A DNA stretch of 64,000 bases from UBA5066 sp048500275 (GTDB taxonomy: Bacteria; Acidobacteriota; Thermoanaerobaculia; UBA5066): contig JASNYI010000003.1 in the NCBI GenBank assembly GCA_048500275.1, positions 1 to 64,000 on the forward strand. The letters run 5' to 3'. A program made the translations under genes and the position numbers. The notes beneath the pieces were generated by a model. That model saw only the letters and a program-made list of their open reading frames with translations. It was not told where the DNA came from and searched no databases. The first letter of the stretch is position 1, and every line of letters starts with the position of its first letter. This document shows positions 14,275-22,728 of this stretch, piece after piece.

Positions 14275-15552
14275 TCATCCGATTCCCCATTGCTTGAGCC
14301 GGTAGTAGAGGGTCCTGACGGAGATCCCGAGGAGACGCGCGGCCTCGTCCCGCCTTCCACCCGTCCTGCGCAGGGCCGCGAGGAGCGCCTCGCGGTCGCG
14401 GTGCGCGCGGTCGAGCGGCTGGGCCGCGGACGACGCGACCGAGAGGGCGAGGTCCTCCGCGCGAACCGGCTGGCCGCCGCGGACGACGACGGCCCGCTCG
14501 AGGACGTTCCGGAGCTCCCGGACGTTCCCGGGCCAGGGATGCCCGGCGAGCGCCTCGAGCGCGTCGTCGGTGAGGAGCGGGACCGGGACGCGGTGCCGGG
14601 CCGCGAGGCGCGCGGCGAAGTGACGCGCGACGAGCGGTACGTCGCCGGGCCGGTCCCGCAGGGGCGGGATGCTCACGACGACGACGGCGAGCCGGAAGAA
14701 GAGGTCCTGCCGGAAAGCGCCCGTCTCGCACTCCCGCGCGAGGTCGCGGTTCGTCGCGGCGACGAGCCGGACGTCGACGGGGAGGTCGCGGGAGCCGCCC
14801 AGCCGGCGGACCACCCTCTCCTCGAGGACGCGGAGGAGCTTGGCCTGAAGGGCCGCGGGCAGCTCCCCCACCTCGTCGAGGAAGAGGGTCCCGCCGCCGG
14901 CCTCCTCGAATCGTCCCGCGCGCGCCTGCTCGGCGCCGGTGAACGCTCCCTTCTCCGCTCCGAAGAGCTCGCTCTCGGCGAGCGTCTCCGGGAGAGCCGC
15001 CGCGTTCACGGCGACGAACGGCCCCTTCGCCCGGGGAGACCGGGCGTGGAGCCTCCTCGCGATCAGCTCCTTGCCGGTCCCCGACTCGCCGGTGACGAGG
15101 ACGGCGATGTCGCGAGGGGCGACGCGGTCGACGAGGATGAGGAGCTCCTTCGTCGCCGGATCGTCCGTGACGAAGTCGTCCCCCTCTTCCTCCCTCGGAA
15201 GGAGGCTCGCGACGAGGTCGACGAGCGCCCCGGGGGAGGGAAGAGGCTTCGTGATGTAGTCGGCCGCGCCGAGACGGACCGCGTCCACGGCCTCCGGGAT
15301 GGAGCCGTGCGCGGTCAGGACGACGACGGGGGGCGGCGACGTCCGCGCGCGGATGCGCCGGACGAGCTCGAGGCCGTCGACCTTCGGCATCTGGCGGTCG
15401 GTCAGGACGACGTCGAAGGACCCGCGGTCGAGGAACGCGAGGGCCTCGGCGCCGTCGCGCGCCTCGGTCACGCCGTGTCCGGCCCCCTCGAGGATGTCCC
15501 GGAGGAGCGCCCGGAAGGAGGGTTCGTCGTCGACGACGAGGACGTGCGCCAC
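14275..15552 (-). CDS. NtrC-family response regulator (receiver-AAA+-Fis)
   Basis: A 425-residue sigma-54 activator. The receiver domain (1-115) has the acidic pair D9/E10 region (VVDDEPSF), phosphoacceptor D52 (LTDRQMPK), T80 and K102. The AAA+ domain (about 130-360) has GESGTGKE, GAFTGA and TLFLDEVGELP. The C-terminal Fis-type helix-turn-helix is RRDEAARLLGISVRTLYYRL. The start is GTG at 15552, one base after the stop of the histidine kinase gene, so the two are translationally coupled. Phosphorylation by that kinase should license sigma-54 promoters with the TGCAG enhancer cluster next to its own 3' end. It is closest in layout to ZraR, AtoC and HydG. Confidence 0.95.
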   Translation of the reverse strand: MAHVLVVDDEPSFRALLRDILEGAGHGVTEARDGAEALAFLDRGSFDVVLTDRQMPKVDGLELVRRIRARTSPPPVVVLTAHGSIPEAVDAVRLGAADYITKPLPSPGALVDLVASLLPREEEGDDFVTDDPATKELLILVDRVAPRDIAVLVTGESGTGKELIARRLHARSPRAKGPFVAVNAAALPETLAESELFGAEKGAFTGAEQARAGRFEEAGGGTLFLDEVGELPAALQAKLLRVLEERVVRRLGGSRDLPVDVRLVAATNRDLARECETGAFRQDLFFRLAVVVVSIPPLRDRPGDVPLVARHFAARLAARHRVPVPLLTDDALEALAGHPWPGNVRELRNVLERAVVVRGGQPVRAEDLALSVASSAAQPLDRAHRDREALLAALRRTGGRRDEAARLLGISVRTLYYRLKQWGIG

Positions 15553-15553
15553 G

Positions 15554-16789
15554 TCAGGCCTCCCCCGCCGGGATCGAGACGGACGCGACGCAGCCGCCCC
15601 CGGGCCGCGCCGCGAGCTCTGCGGTGCCGCCGTTGGCGACGGCCAGGGCCCTGACGATGGCGAGGCCGAGGCCCGTGCCGTCGGGGCGCGAGGTGACGTA
15701 GGGCTCGAAAGCGCTCGCCGGGTCGAGATCGAGGCCCGCGCCCCGGTCGAGGACCTCGAGCAGGGCGCGCTCGCCGTGCCGGCGGACGGCGACCTCGGCG
15801 GTTCCCCCGGGATCGAAGGCCCGCGCGTTCGCGAGGAGCTCCTCGAGGATCGTCTCGACGTGCTCGCGGTCCGCGTGCGCCGGCACCGGGCCTTCGGCGT
15901 CCACGATCGCGCCGCCTCCGCGCGAAGCCACTTCCCGCGCGAGCGACGCCAGGTCGAACGATGCCGCCTGAGGGGCGGGGGGCCGTGCGAAATCGAGGAG
16001 ACGGGACAGGATCGTCTCCATCCTCTCGCTCGCCACGACGATCCGCTCGACGCGTTCCCGGTCGCCCCCGGGGACGCGCTCGGCGAGGAGCTGCGCCGTC
16101 CCCTTCACGACCGCGAGCGGGTTGCGGAGACGGTGCGCGAGGCCCGCTCCCGCGCGAGCCACCGTCGCGAGACGCAGGCTCTCGGCCTCCGCCTCCTCGC
16201 GCCGCCTCCGCTCGGCCAGCCCGCGGGCCGCGACGATCGCGAGGCCGACGAGGGCGGCGGCCGCGGCCGCTCCCCCGGCAAGAACCGCCCTCGCGAGGGC
16301 GGACTCGCTCCCGACGGCGGGCGTCGCGTGCAGCCGCAGCCGAATCGGCGGCGATCCCCGGCCGCCCGGGCCGCGCCCCCCCTTGAAGCCCGGGCCCGGG
16401 CCGGCACCCCGGCCCGGGGGGGCCTCGGCGCCGGACCCGAGGACCGCGGAACGCCACTCGCGCCCGAGCGCCACCGCGACCTCGAAGGCTCCCGCCGTGT
16501 TCTCCCCCGCGCTCGCGAGCGTCCCGGCCGGTCCCACGACGGCCGCTCCCGCGACCGTGTCCGAGTGCTCCTCGAGAAACTCCCGGACGACACGCGGCGC
16601 CTCGTCCGGCGTCGCGGCCCTGAGGCGCGCCTCGAGTTCGTGGCCGGCGCGCACGAGGACCCCTTCCCGCACGGCGCTGTCTCGCTCCCGGAGGGAACGC
16701 GAAGCGAGTGCCGCGGTACCGACGAGCGCGGCACCGAAGACCGCGGAAAGGACGACGAGCCCCCGGCCCGAGAAGTTCGCGAGCTTCAT
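15554..16789 (-). CDS. Membrane sensor histidine kinase
   Basis: A 411-residue kinase. Transmembrane helix 1 spans about residues 10-29, a periplasmic loop about 30-165 and helix 2 about 167-190. The dimerisation domain carries H219 in GLAHRLRNPLAVVKG. The ATPase part has ELLANARAFDPGG (N box), LDRGAGLDLD (G1) and GTGLGLAIVRALA (G2). The periplasmic loop ends in an unusual Gly/Pro/Arg-rich stretch (about 121-147) before helix 2, with no obvious metal ligands. ATG 16789 was chosen because the protein then starts directly with the first membrane helix. TACCAT ends 6 bp upstream and there is only a weak Shine-Dalgarno, so a leaderless transcript is possible. It pairs with the NtrC-type regulator. 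Confidence 0.92.
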   Translation of the reverse strand: MKLANFSGRGLVVLSAVFGAALVGTAALASRSLRERDSAVREGVLVRAGHELEARLRAATPDEAPRVVREFLEEHSDTVAGAAVVGPAGTLASAGENTAGAFEVAVALGREWRSAVLGSGAEAPPGRGAGPGPGFKGGRGPGGRGSPPIRLRLHATPAVGSESALARAVLAGGAAAAAALVGLAIVAARGLAERRRREEAEAESLRLATVARAGAGLAHRLRNPLAVVKGTAQLLAERVPGGDRERVERIVVASERMETILSRLLDFARPPAPQAASFDLASLAREVASRGGGAIVDAEGPVPAHADREHVETILEELLANARAFDPGGTAEVAVRRHGERALLEVLDRGAGLDLDPASAFEPYVTSRPDGTGLGLAIVRALAVANGGTAELAARPGGGCVASVSIPAGEA

Positions 16790-17080
16790 TCCACGATGGT
16801 AGAGGACCGGCGCGCAGAAGGACGGTCGGACCTCTTGAAACACGATGTCGCACGAACGCCTCCACGGGGTCCGAGACGTTTCGTTTCATAGATACAAATC
16901 GTCGCAGAGACCCCGTCGCACGTACTTGCCCGCGTCGGACCGGGGAGGCCGGAGTGCTCGGGATTTCGCCTCTGATCCGGGTTCCGCCCCGGCCTGGCGA
17001 GTGCCGCGCCGCGCCGCAGCGTCGGTGGCCCGGTTCTTGATTTGCGTCCGCGGGATCTTGTCCGAAACCCGGAGGTGGAG
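16790..17080. promoter_or_regulatory. Divergent intergenic region between sensor kinase and molybdoenzyme operon
   Basis: 291 bp without a gene. It contains an 8 bp inverted repeat, ACGGGGTC (16864-16871) and GACCCCGT (16909-16916), enclosing the only AT-rich patch (TTTCATAGATACAAATCG), which may be an operator or promoter. TGGCCCGGTTCTTGA (17026-17040) resembles a -24/-12 element with one mismatch in each half and lies 40 bp before the molybdoenzyme ATG. GGAGG precedes that ATG. None of the promoter elements is certain. Confidence 0.4.
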
Positions 17081-19384
17081 ATGACGACGAGCCGGCGCGA
17101 GTTCATCCAGATCGGAGGGGCAGGCCTCGGGGCCGCGGCCCTCGGCTCGGGCCTGACGACGAAGTGGTGGGGCCTCGACCCCGACGTCGTCCACGACCCC
17201 GGAACCGACGGCGACCAGGTCGTTCCCACGTTCTGCGAGCTCTGCTTCTGGAAGTGCGGGGTCCTCGCGCACGTCAGGGACGGAAGGGTCACCAAGCTCG
17301 TCGGGAACCCCGAGCACCCGCTCTCGCGCGGAAGGCTCTGCCCGCGCGGGACCGGCGGCACCGGCCTCCTCTACGACCCCGACCGGCTGAAGAAGCCGCT
17401 CCTCAGGAAGTCGACGAAGCGGGGCGGGCAGGAGTTCGAGGAGGTCTCCTGGGAGAAGGCCCTCGACTTCACCGCCGAGAAGCTCCTGAAGATCAGGAAG
17501 GAGTGCGGTCCCGACAAGGTCGCCCTCTTTTCCCACGGGTTCGGAGGGTCGTTCTTCAAGCACCTCCTCTTCGCGTACGGCTCGGGCAACGTCACCGCAC
17601 CGTCCTACGGCCAGTGCCGCGGCCCGCGCGAGGTCGGCTTCAACCTGACCTACGGCGCCTCGCTCGGCTCGCCCGAGGTCCTCGACATCGCCCACTCGCG
17701 GTGCCTGACGCTCATCGGCTCGCACCTCGGCGAGAACATGCACAACACGCAGGTGCAGGACTTCGCGCAGATGATCGCGAAGGGGGGCCAGCTCGTCGTC
17801 GTCGACCCGCGCTTCTCGACGGCCGCAGGCAAGGCCCGGTACTGGCTGCCGATCAAGCCCGGAACGGACATGGCGCTCCTCCTCGCCTGGATCCACGTCA
17901 TCCTCGACGAGGGGCTCTGGGACCGCGACTACGTCGAGAAGAACGCCGTCGGCCTCGAGGAGCTGCGCGCCCACGTCGCCGACAAGACGCCCGAGTGGGC
18001 CTTCACCGAGACGACGATTCCCGCCTCGACGATCGTCGAGACGGCGAGGTTCATCGCGGGCGCCCGCCCGGCCTCGCTGATCCATCCCGGCCGCCACGTC
18101 ACGTGGTACGGCGACGACGTCCAGCGCTCGCGCGCCATCGCCATCCTGAACGCGCTCCTCGGGTCCTGGGGCCGGCGCGGCGGGATCTTCGTCCCGGCCG
18201 AGATGAAGGTCCCGAAGTACCCCGTCCCCGAGTACGCCGAGAAGCCGAAGACGACGCAGGACGCCCCGGACGGCGTCGTCTACCCCTTCGCCGAGGAGGT
18301 CCTCTCGCACGGCGTCTGCGACGCGACGGTGCCGGGCCGGATCATGACGAAAGGCTGCCCGGTCAAGGGCTGGATCGTGTACGGCTCGAACCTCCTCCAG
18401 GCGCTCCCCCAGCGGAAGAACGTCGAGGAGGCGATCCAGAGGCTCGACCTCCTCGTCGCCATCGACGTCCTCCCCGCCGAGATCGTCGGCTACGCCGACG
18501 TCGTCCTTCCCGAGTCGACCTACCTCGAGCGGTGGGACGACATCGCCCCGGTTCCGTGGTCCGAGCCGTTCCTCGCCATCCGGCAGGAGGTGGTCCCGCC
18601 CATGTACGAGTCGAAGCCCGGCTGGTGGATCGCGAAGGAGCTCGCGAACCGGCTCGACCTCGGGGAGTACTTCCCGTGGAAGAGCGGCGAGCAGCTCGTC
18701 ACCGAGAGGCTGAAGGCCGGCGGGTACGACGTCGCGGTGATGAAGGCGAAGGGCGTCGCGAAGGGGCCGCGCGTACCGACCACGACCGAAGAGGGGCTCG
18801 AGCTCGCCTTCTCCACGCCGTCGAGGAAGATCGAGATCACCTCGAAGCAGATGGCCGACGCCGGCCTCCCGCCGCTGCCGCCTTACACGCGGCACGAGCA
18901 GCCCGCCGACGGGCAGTTCCGGCTCCTCTTCGGAAGGAGTCCGGTCCACACCTTCGGCCGGACGACGAACAACCGCTTCCTCTCGGAGGTCTACTCCGAG
19001 AACGAGGTCTGGCTGAACGCGAAGGCCGCGAAGGAGCAGGGGCTTTCGAACGGCGAGGTCGTCACCCTCGTCAACCAGGACGGCGTGAGGTCGCAGCCGG
19101 TGAAGCTGAAGGTCACGCAGCGGATTCGCCCCGACTGCGTCTTCGTCGTCCACGGCTACGGTCACACGAACCCGGGGCTCACGTTCGCGGCGGGCCGCGG
19201 GATGGACGACCAGGTGCTCGTGACCCGCATCGCCGTCGACCCGGTCGCCGGGACGACAGGAATGAGCGTCAACTTCGTGACGATCGAGAAGACGACGGAC
19301 GGGAAGGCGCCGGGCACGACGGCCGCGGCGGGAGACAGGCCGCTCTCGCCTGGCGGCGCCGCGGCTCCGAGGGCGGAGGCCTGA
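17081..19384 (+). CDS. Molybdopterin oxidoreductase catalytic subunit, Psr/Phs/Ttr type
   Basis: A 767-residue DMSO-reductase-family enzyme. A twin-arginine signal (SRREFIQIGG) sends it folded across the membrane. The N-terminal cluster motif is CELCFWKCGVL with a fourth cysteine in RLCPRG. The stretch YGQCRGPREVG near residue 185 supplies the likely cysteine ligand of molybdenum, as in polysulfide and thiosulfate reductases. The C-terminal domain (SPVHTFGRTTNNRFL) is the cofactor-binding barrel. With the Fe-S and NrfD subunits directly downstream it forms a typical membrane-bound PsrABC/PhsABC-like complex. The sulfur transporters in the same operon favour polysulfide, thiosulfate or tetrathionate over arsenate or selenate. 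The exact substrate and direction are inference. GGAGG precedes the ATG. Confidence 0.9.
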   Translation: MTTSRREFIQIGGAGLGAAALGSGLTTKWWGLDPDVVHDPGTDGDQVVPTFCELCFWKCGVLAHVRDGRVTKLVGNPEHPLSRGRLCPRGTGGTGLLYDPDRLKKPLLRKSTKRGGQEFEEVSWEKALDFTAEKLLKIRKECGPDKVALFSHGFGGSFFKHLLFAYGSGNVTAPSYGQCRGPREVGFNLTYGASLGSPEVLDIAHSRCLTLIGSHLGENMHNTQVQDFAQMIAKGGQLVVVDPRFSTAAGKARYWLPIKPGTDMALLLAWIHVILDEGLWDRDYVEKNAVGLEELRAHVADKTPEWAFTETTIPASTIVETARFIAGARPASLIHPGRHVTWYGDDVQRSRAIAILNALLGSWGRRGGIFVPAEMKVPKYPVPEYAEKPKTTQDAPDGVVYPFAEEVLSHGVCDATVPGRIMTKGCPVKGWIVYGSNLLQALPQRKNVEEAIQRLDLLVAIDVLPAEIVGYADVVLPESTYLERWDDIAPVPWSEPFLAIRQEVVPPMYESKPGWWIAKELANRLDLGEYFPWKSGEQLVTERLKAGGYDVAVMKAKGVAKGPRVPTTTEEGLELAFSTPSRKIEITSKQMADAGLPPLPPYTRHEQPADGQFRLLFGRSPVHTFGRTTNNRFLSEVYSENEVWLNAKAAKEQGLSNGEVVTLVNQDGVRSQPVKLKVTQRIRPDCVFVVHGYGHTNPGLTFAAGRGMDDQVLVTRIAVDPVAGTTGMSVNFVTIEKTTDGKAPGTTAAAGDRPLSPGGAAAPRAEA

Positions 19385-19385
19385 G

Positions 19386-19943
19386 ATGAGCGCGTCGAAG
19401 GCCGCCCCGAAGCGTTACGCCATGACCGTCGACACCCGGCAGTGCGTCGGGTGCAAGGCGTGCGTCCTCGCCTGCAAGGCCGAGAACGACGTCCCCGACG
19501 GCTTCTGCCGCCAGTGGATCGTGGAAGAGGTGAGGGGCGAGTTTCCGAAGCTTTCCGCCGAGATCCGCTCGGAGCGGTGCAATCACTGCACCGACGCCCC
19601 CTGCGTCAAGAACTGCCCGACGGGCGCCTCGCACGTGAACGAGGGGGGCGTCGTCCTCGTGACGCACCACAAGTGCTCGGGCTGCAAGGCCTGCATCGCC
19701 GCCTGCCCGTACGACGCGCGATTCGTCCACCCCGAGGGGTACGTCGACAAGTGCACGTTCTGCCTCCACCGCGTGCAGAAGGGTCTGCAGCCGGCCTGCG
19801 TCGGCGTCTGCCCCACCGGCACCCTCACCTTCGGCGATTCGGCCGACCCGGGGTCGTCCGTCGCCAGGCTCCTGCACGAGCGCTCCTCGAAGGTGAACCA
19901 CCCCGAGTCGGGCGCCGGCCCGAACGTCCACTTCCTCGTCTGA
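19386..19943 (+). CDS. Four-cluster ferredoxin subunit of the molybdoenzyme (PsrB-like)
   Basis: A 185-residue electron-transfer subunit with four cysteine quartets: CVGCKACVLAC, CNHCTDAPCVKNC, CSGCKACIAAC and the split CTFC...CVGVC. Together they would hold four [4Fe-4S] clusters that pass electrons between the quinone-reactive NrfD subunit and the molybdenum site. There is no signal peptide, so it should be carried out together with the Tat-targeted catalytic subunit. It begins one base after the previous stop codon with GGAGG upstream, and the spacing shows one operon. Confidence 0.93.
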   Translation: MSASKAAPKRYAMTVDTRQCVGCKACVLACKAENDVPDGFCRQWIVEEVRGEFPKLSAEIRSERCNHCTDAPCVKNCPTGASHVNEGGVVLVTHHKCSGCKACIAACPYDARFVHPEGYVDKCTFCLHRVQKGLQPACVGVCPTGTLTFGDSADPGSSVARLLHERSSKVNHPESGAGPNVHFLV

Positions 19944-19953
19944 GGCCACGTCG

Positions 19954-20922
19954 ATGAACGAGCTTCTCGAAGCCACCACGACCCGGACGAACCCCGGCAT
20001 CGACCCCTCGCTCCACATCTGGGGCTGGGAGATCGTCGTCTACCTCTTCCTCGGCGGCCTCGTGGCGGGCATCTTCGTCCTCGCCGCCGCCCTCGAGCTG
20101 AAGTCGGGCGAGAAGCCGCGCGGCGCGGCTCTCAGGCTGATGCCGTTCGCCGCCCTTGCGCTCATCTCCCTGGGCATGGGCGCACTCTGGCTCGACCTCG
20201 CCCACAGGCTCCAGGCGTGGCGCTTCTACCTCTTCTTCCACGCGACCTCGCCGATGTCGTGGGGCGCCTGGATCCTCGTCCTCATCTACCCCGTCGGGCT
20301 CCTCCTCGGCCTCGGGTCGCTGAACGACGAGCAGCGGGCGTGGCTGCGCGGGAAGACGCCGGGGGCGCTGAAGGGGCTCGTCGAGACCCTCTTCGGGTGG
20401 GCCGGTCGCGGCCGGCGCGGCATTCTTCTCGCGAGCGTCGCCATGGGCGTCGCCCTCGGGATCTACACCGGGCTCCTCCTCGGGACGATGCCCTCGCGCA
20501 TCCTCTGGAATAGCGCGGTCTTAGGGCCGCTCTTCCTCGCCTCGGGCATTTCTACAGGGGCGGCGCTCCTTCTCCTTCTCCCTCTCGAGGAGAGCGAGCG
20601 GAAGACGCTCGTCTCGTGGGACGCCGTCGCCATCGTCGCAGAGCTCGTCCTCATCGCCCTGATGCTCCTCGGCTTCGCGACATCGGGCGACGCGGGCCAG
20701 TGGGCGGCCTCGCAGTTCCTCGGCGGGCCGTACACGGCCGTCTTCTTCTCGTGCGTCGTCGTCCTCGGGCTCGTCGTCCCCCTCGTGATGGAGGCGATCG
20801 AGGCGAAGAGGCATCTGCCGTTCGCCGCGATCCTCCCCGTCCTGATCCTGTCGGGCGGCCTCGCCCTCCGCTGGATCCTCCTGACGGCGGGCCAGCACTC
20901 CGCCTTCCGCTTCCTCCCCTGA
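19954..20922 (+). CDS. NrfD/PsrC-like membrane anchor and quinone site
   Basis: A 322-residue polytopic protein of the NrfD/PsrC family with 8 or 9 hydrophobic helices. Typical stretches are the N-terminal WGWEIVVYLFLGGLVAGIFVLAA, the segment FHATSPMSWGAWILVLIYPVGL and the late LAIYTGLLLG-like helix (GIYTGLLLGTMPSRILWNS). The family lodges the quinone site that links the complex to the membrane pool. It starts 10 bp after the Fe-S subunit. No haem ligands are evident. Confidence 0.9.
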   Translation: MNELLEATTTRTNPGIDPSLHIWGWEIVVYLFLGGLVAGIFVLAAALELKSGEKPRGAALRLMPFAALALISLGMGALWLDLAHRLQAWRFYLFFHATSPMSWGAWILVLIYPVGLLLGLGSLNDEQRAWLRGKTPGALKGLVETLFGWAGRGRRGILLASVAMGVALGIYTGLLLGTMPSRILWNSAVLGPLFLASGISTGAALLLLLPLEESERKTLVSWDAVAIVAELVLIALMLLGFATSGDAGQWAASQFLGGPYTAVFFSCVVVLGLVVPLVMEAIEAKRHLPFAAILPVLILSGGLALRWILLTAGQHSAFRFLP

Positions 20923-20936
20923 AGAGGTGACCTGAG

Positions 20937-21458
20937 ATGCAGCCTCCCGCGGAACGCCCCTACTGGAACCCCTACGTGGCCGGGTTCTGCCTCGGCCTCG
21001 TCCTCCTCGGCTCGTTCCTCGTCATGGGCTTCGGGCTCGGCTCCTCGAGCGTCCCGACGCGCCTCGCGATCGGCGCGGCCCACCTCGTCGCGCCCGCGGC
21101 GACCGAGGCGAACGCCTACTTCTCGCAGTACGTCGGCCCCGGCAAGAACGTCCTCGAGGACTGGCTCGTATTCGAGGTCCTCGGCATCTTCCTCGGAGGC
21201 CTCGTCGGGGCCTACTCGGCCGGCCGGCTGAAGGGCGAGGTCATCCGCGGCGAGGGGGTCTCGAAGGGCCGCCGGATTGCGCTCGCGATCGCCGGGGGCG
21301 TGATCATGGGCTTCGCGGCCCGCCTCGCCCGCGGCTGCACGTCGGGGCAGGCGCTCACGGGGGGCGCAGTCCTCTCCCTCGGCTCGTGGATCTTCATGAT
21401 GTGCGTCTTCGCCGGCGGCTATCTCCTCGCGCCGTTCCTGAAGAAGGACTGGCGATGA
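20937..21458 (+). CDS. YeeE/YedE-family sulfur transporter, half-size
   Basis: A 173-residue membrane protein of the YeeE/YedE (sulfur transport, DUF395) family. The signature is the cysteine-bearing loop LARGCTSGQALTGGAVLSLGSW near the C-terminus. In the structurally known E. coli YeeE this type of cysteine helps pass thiosulfate through the membrane. Four or five helices are visible, half of a full YeeE. The second half-like protein follows with an ATGA overlap, so the two probably act as a pair. GAGGT precedes the ATG. Confidence 0.88.
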   Translation: MQPPAERPYWNPYVAGFCLGLVLLGSFLVMGFGLGSSSVPTRLAIGAAHLVAPAATEANAYFSQYVGPGKNVLEDWLVFEVLGIFLGGLVGAYSAGRLKGEVIRGEGVSKGRRIALAIAGGVIMGFAARLARGCTSGQALTGGAVLSLGSWIFMMCVFAGGYLLAPFLKKDWR

Positions 21459-22633
21459 ACGTCCTCCCGCTCTACCCGAACGACGTCTTCGGCTTCCCCA
21501 CCGGCCTCCTCCTCGGGACGCTCATCGGCTTCGCCTTCGGCTTCGTCCTCGAGCGCGCCGGCTTCGGGAACGCGAAGAACCTCGCCGCGCAGTTCTACCT
21601 GACCGACACCCGCGTCCTGAAGGTCATGTTCAGCGCGATCGCGACGGCCTGCGCCGGGATCGGCCTCCTCGCCGGCCTCGGCGTCCTAGACCTCTCGCTC
21701 CTGACCGTCCCCGAGACGTTCGTCGGGCCCCACGTGGTCGGCGGCCTCCTTCTCGGGGCCGGCTTCATGATCTCCGCCTACTGTCCCGGCACCGGCGTCG
21801 TCGCGATGGCCTCCGGCAAGTGGGACGGCCTCTGGTCGATCGTCGGCGTCACGATCGGCTCCTTCGCGTTCGGACTCGTCTACGCCCCGCTCGAGGGCTT
21901 CTACAGGAGCGGCGCGACGGGCTCGGTGACGATCGCCGATGCGACCGGCCTGCCGTTCCCCGTCCTGGCGGCGGGCGTCGTCGCGATGGCGATCGGATGC
22001 TTCCTGGGCGCCGAGAAGCTGGAGCAGGTCTTCGCGAAGAAGGCGGGAAAGGACGCGCCCGTCTCGAACCCCGCCGTTCGCAACCGGGCCTTCGCCGCGA
22101 TGGGAACGATCGCCGTCCTCGGCCTCGCCGCCCTCGGGCTCCCGGCGCCATCGGTGGCCGTCGCGGAAAGGCCCCTCGCGAAGATCGGCGCGGCCGAGCT
22201 CGCGCAGAAGATCGTCGCCGACCCGCAACGGCTCTGGCTCCTCGACCTGCGGGTGCCCGCGGTCGCGAGCGCCGACCGCATCCCCGGGACAGCGCCGCTT
22301 CCCGAGGGAACCACGGCTGCCGCGTACGCGGCGACTCTCCCGCCGACGCGGACGCTCGTCGTCTACGCAGAGGGAGACCTGGCGGCGCTTCCGGAGAGCC
22401 TCGAGGCCTGGTCCGGCGAGGTTCTCGTCCTCGCGGGAGGCTGGGAGGCCTGGAAGACCTCCGTCCTCGCCCCGCCGGTTCCCCCGGCCGAGCCGACCCC
22501 GGCCCTCGTCGCCGAGTTCCGGATGAAGTCGGCCCTTCACGGCTACTTCACCGGCGCCTCTGCTCCCCCGCCTCCGAAGCTCGTCCCGAGGGCCGTCGCA
22601 GCCCCCGCGCCGAAGAAGGGCGGCGGCTGCTGA
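21455..22633 (+). CDS. YeeE/YedE transporter fused to a cysteine-less rhodanese-like domain
   Basis: A 392-residue protein. Residues 1-205 are a second YeeE/YedE half with about five helices and the cysteine motif MISAYCPGTGVVAMASGKWDG. Residues 230-345 look like a rhodanese domain (LWLLDLRVPAVASADRIPGTAPLP, then VVYAEGDLAALPE and VLVLAGGWEAWK), but the position that holds the catalytic cysteine in active rhodaneses is alanine in VVYAEG. The protein ends in a Pro/Ala tail and GGGC, so a lone cysteine is the last residue. It overlaps the previous gene by 4 bases (ATGA). The rhodanese part may bind but not transfer sulfane sulfur. The terminal cysteine could do so instead, which is inference. 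Confidence 0.82.
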   Translation: MNVLPLYPNDVFGFPTGLLLGTLIGFAFGFVLERAGFGNAKNLAAQFYLTDTRVLKVMFSAIATACAGIGLLAGLGVLDLSLLTVPETFVGPHVVGGLLLGAGFMISAYCPGTGVVAMASGKWDGLWSIVGVTIGSFAFGLVYAPLEGFYRSGATGSVTIADATGLPFPVLAAGVVAMAIGCFLGAEKLEQVFAKKAGKDAPVSNPAVRNRAFAAMGTIAVLGLAALGLPAPSVAVAERPLAKIGAAELAQKIVADPQRLWLLDLRVPAVASADRIPGTAPLPEGTTAAAYAATLPPTRTLVVYAEGDLAALPESLEAWSGEVLVLAGGWEAWKTSVLAPPVPPAEPTPALVAEFRMKSALHGYFTGASAPPPPKLVPRAVAAPAPKKGGGC

Positions 22634-22643
22634 CGACCTGACC

Positions 22644-22708
22644 CCGGCCGCGAGGCCGGCCCCGGCTTCCGACCACAGGCCCGAGTTCCGGCACGCCCCG
22701 AAGGGGCG
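22644..22708 (+). other. Two small hairpins in the gap before the porin gene
   Basis: CCGGCC/GGCCGG (22644-22659, loop GCGA) and CGCCCC/GGGGCG (22694-22708, loop GAA). They are the only strong structures inside the reductase operon, in its one large gap (95 bp). They could be a partial terminator or RNA-stability elements that set porin level. Confidence 0.45.
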
Positions 22709-22728
22709 CGCCTCATGGAGAGTGTGCA

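Noticed and set aside
16995..17009. TGGCGAG-N4-GCGC as a sigma-54 promoter for the molybdoenzyme operon
   Set aside because: It matches only the two GG/GC dinucleotides at the right spacing, which is expected by chance in DNA this rich in GC.
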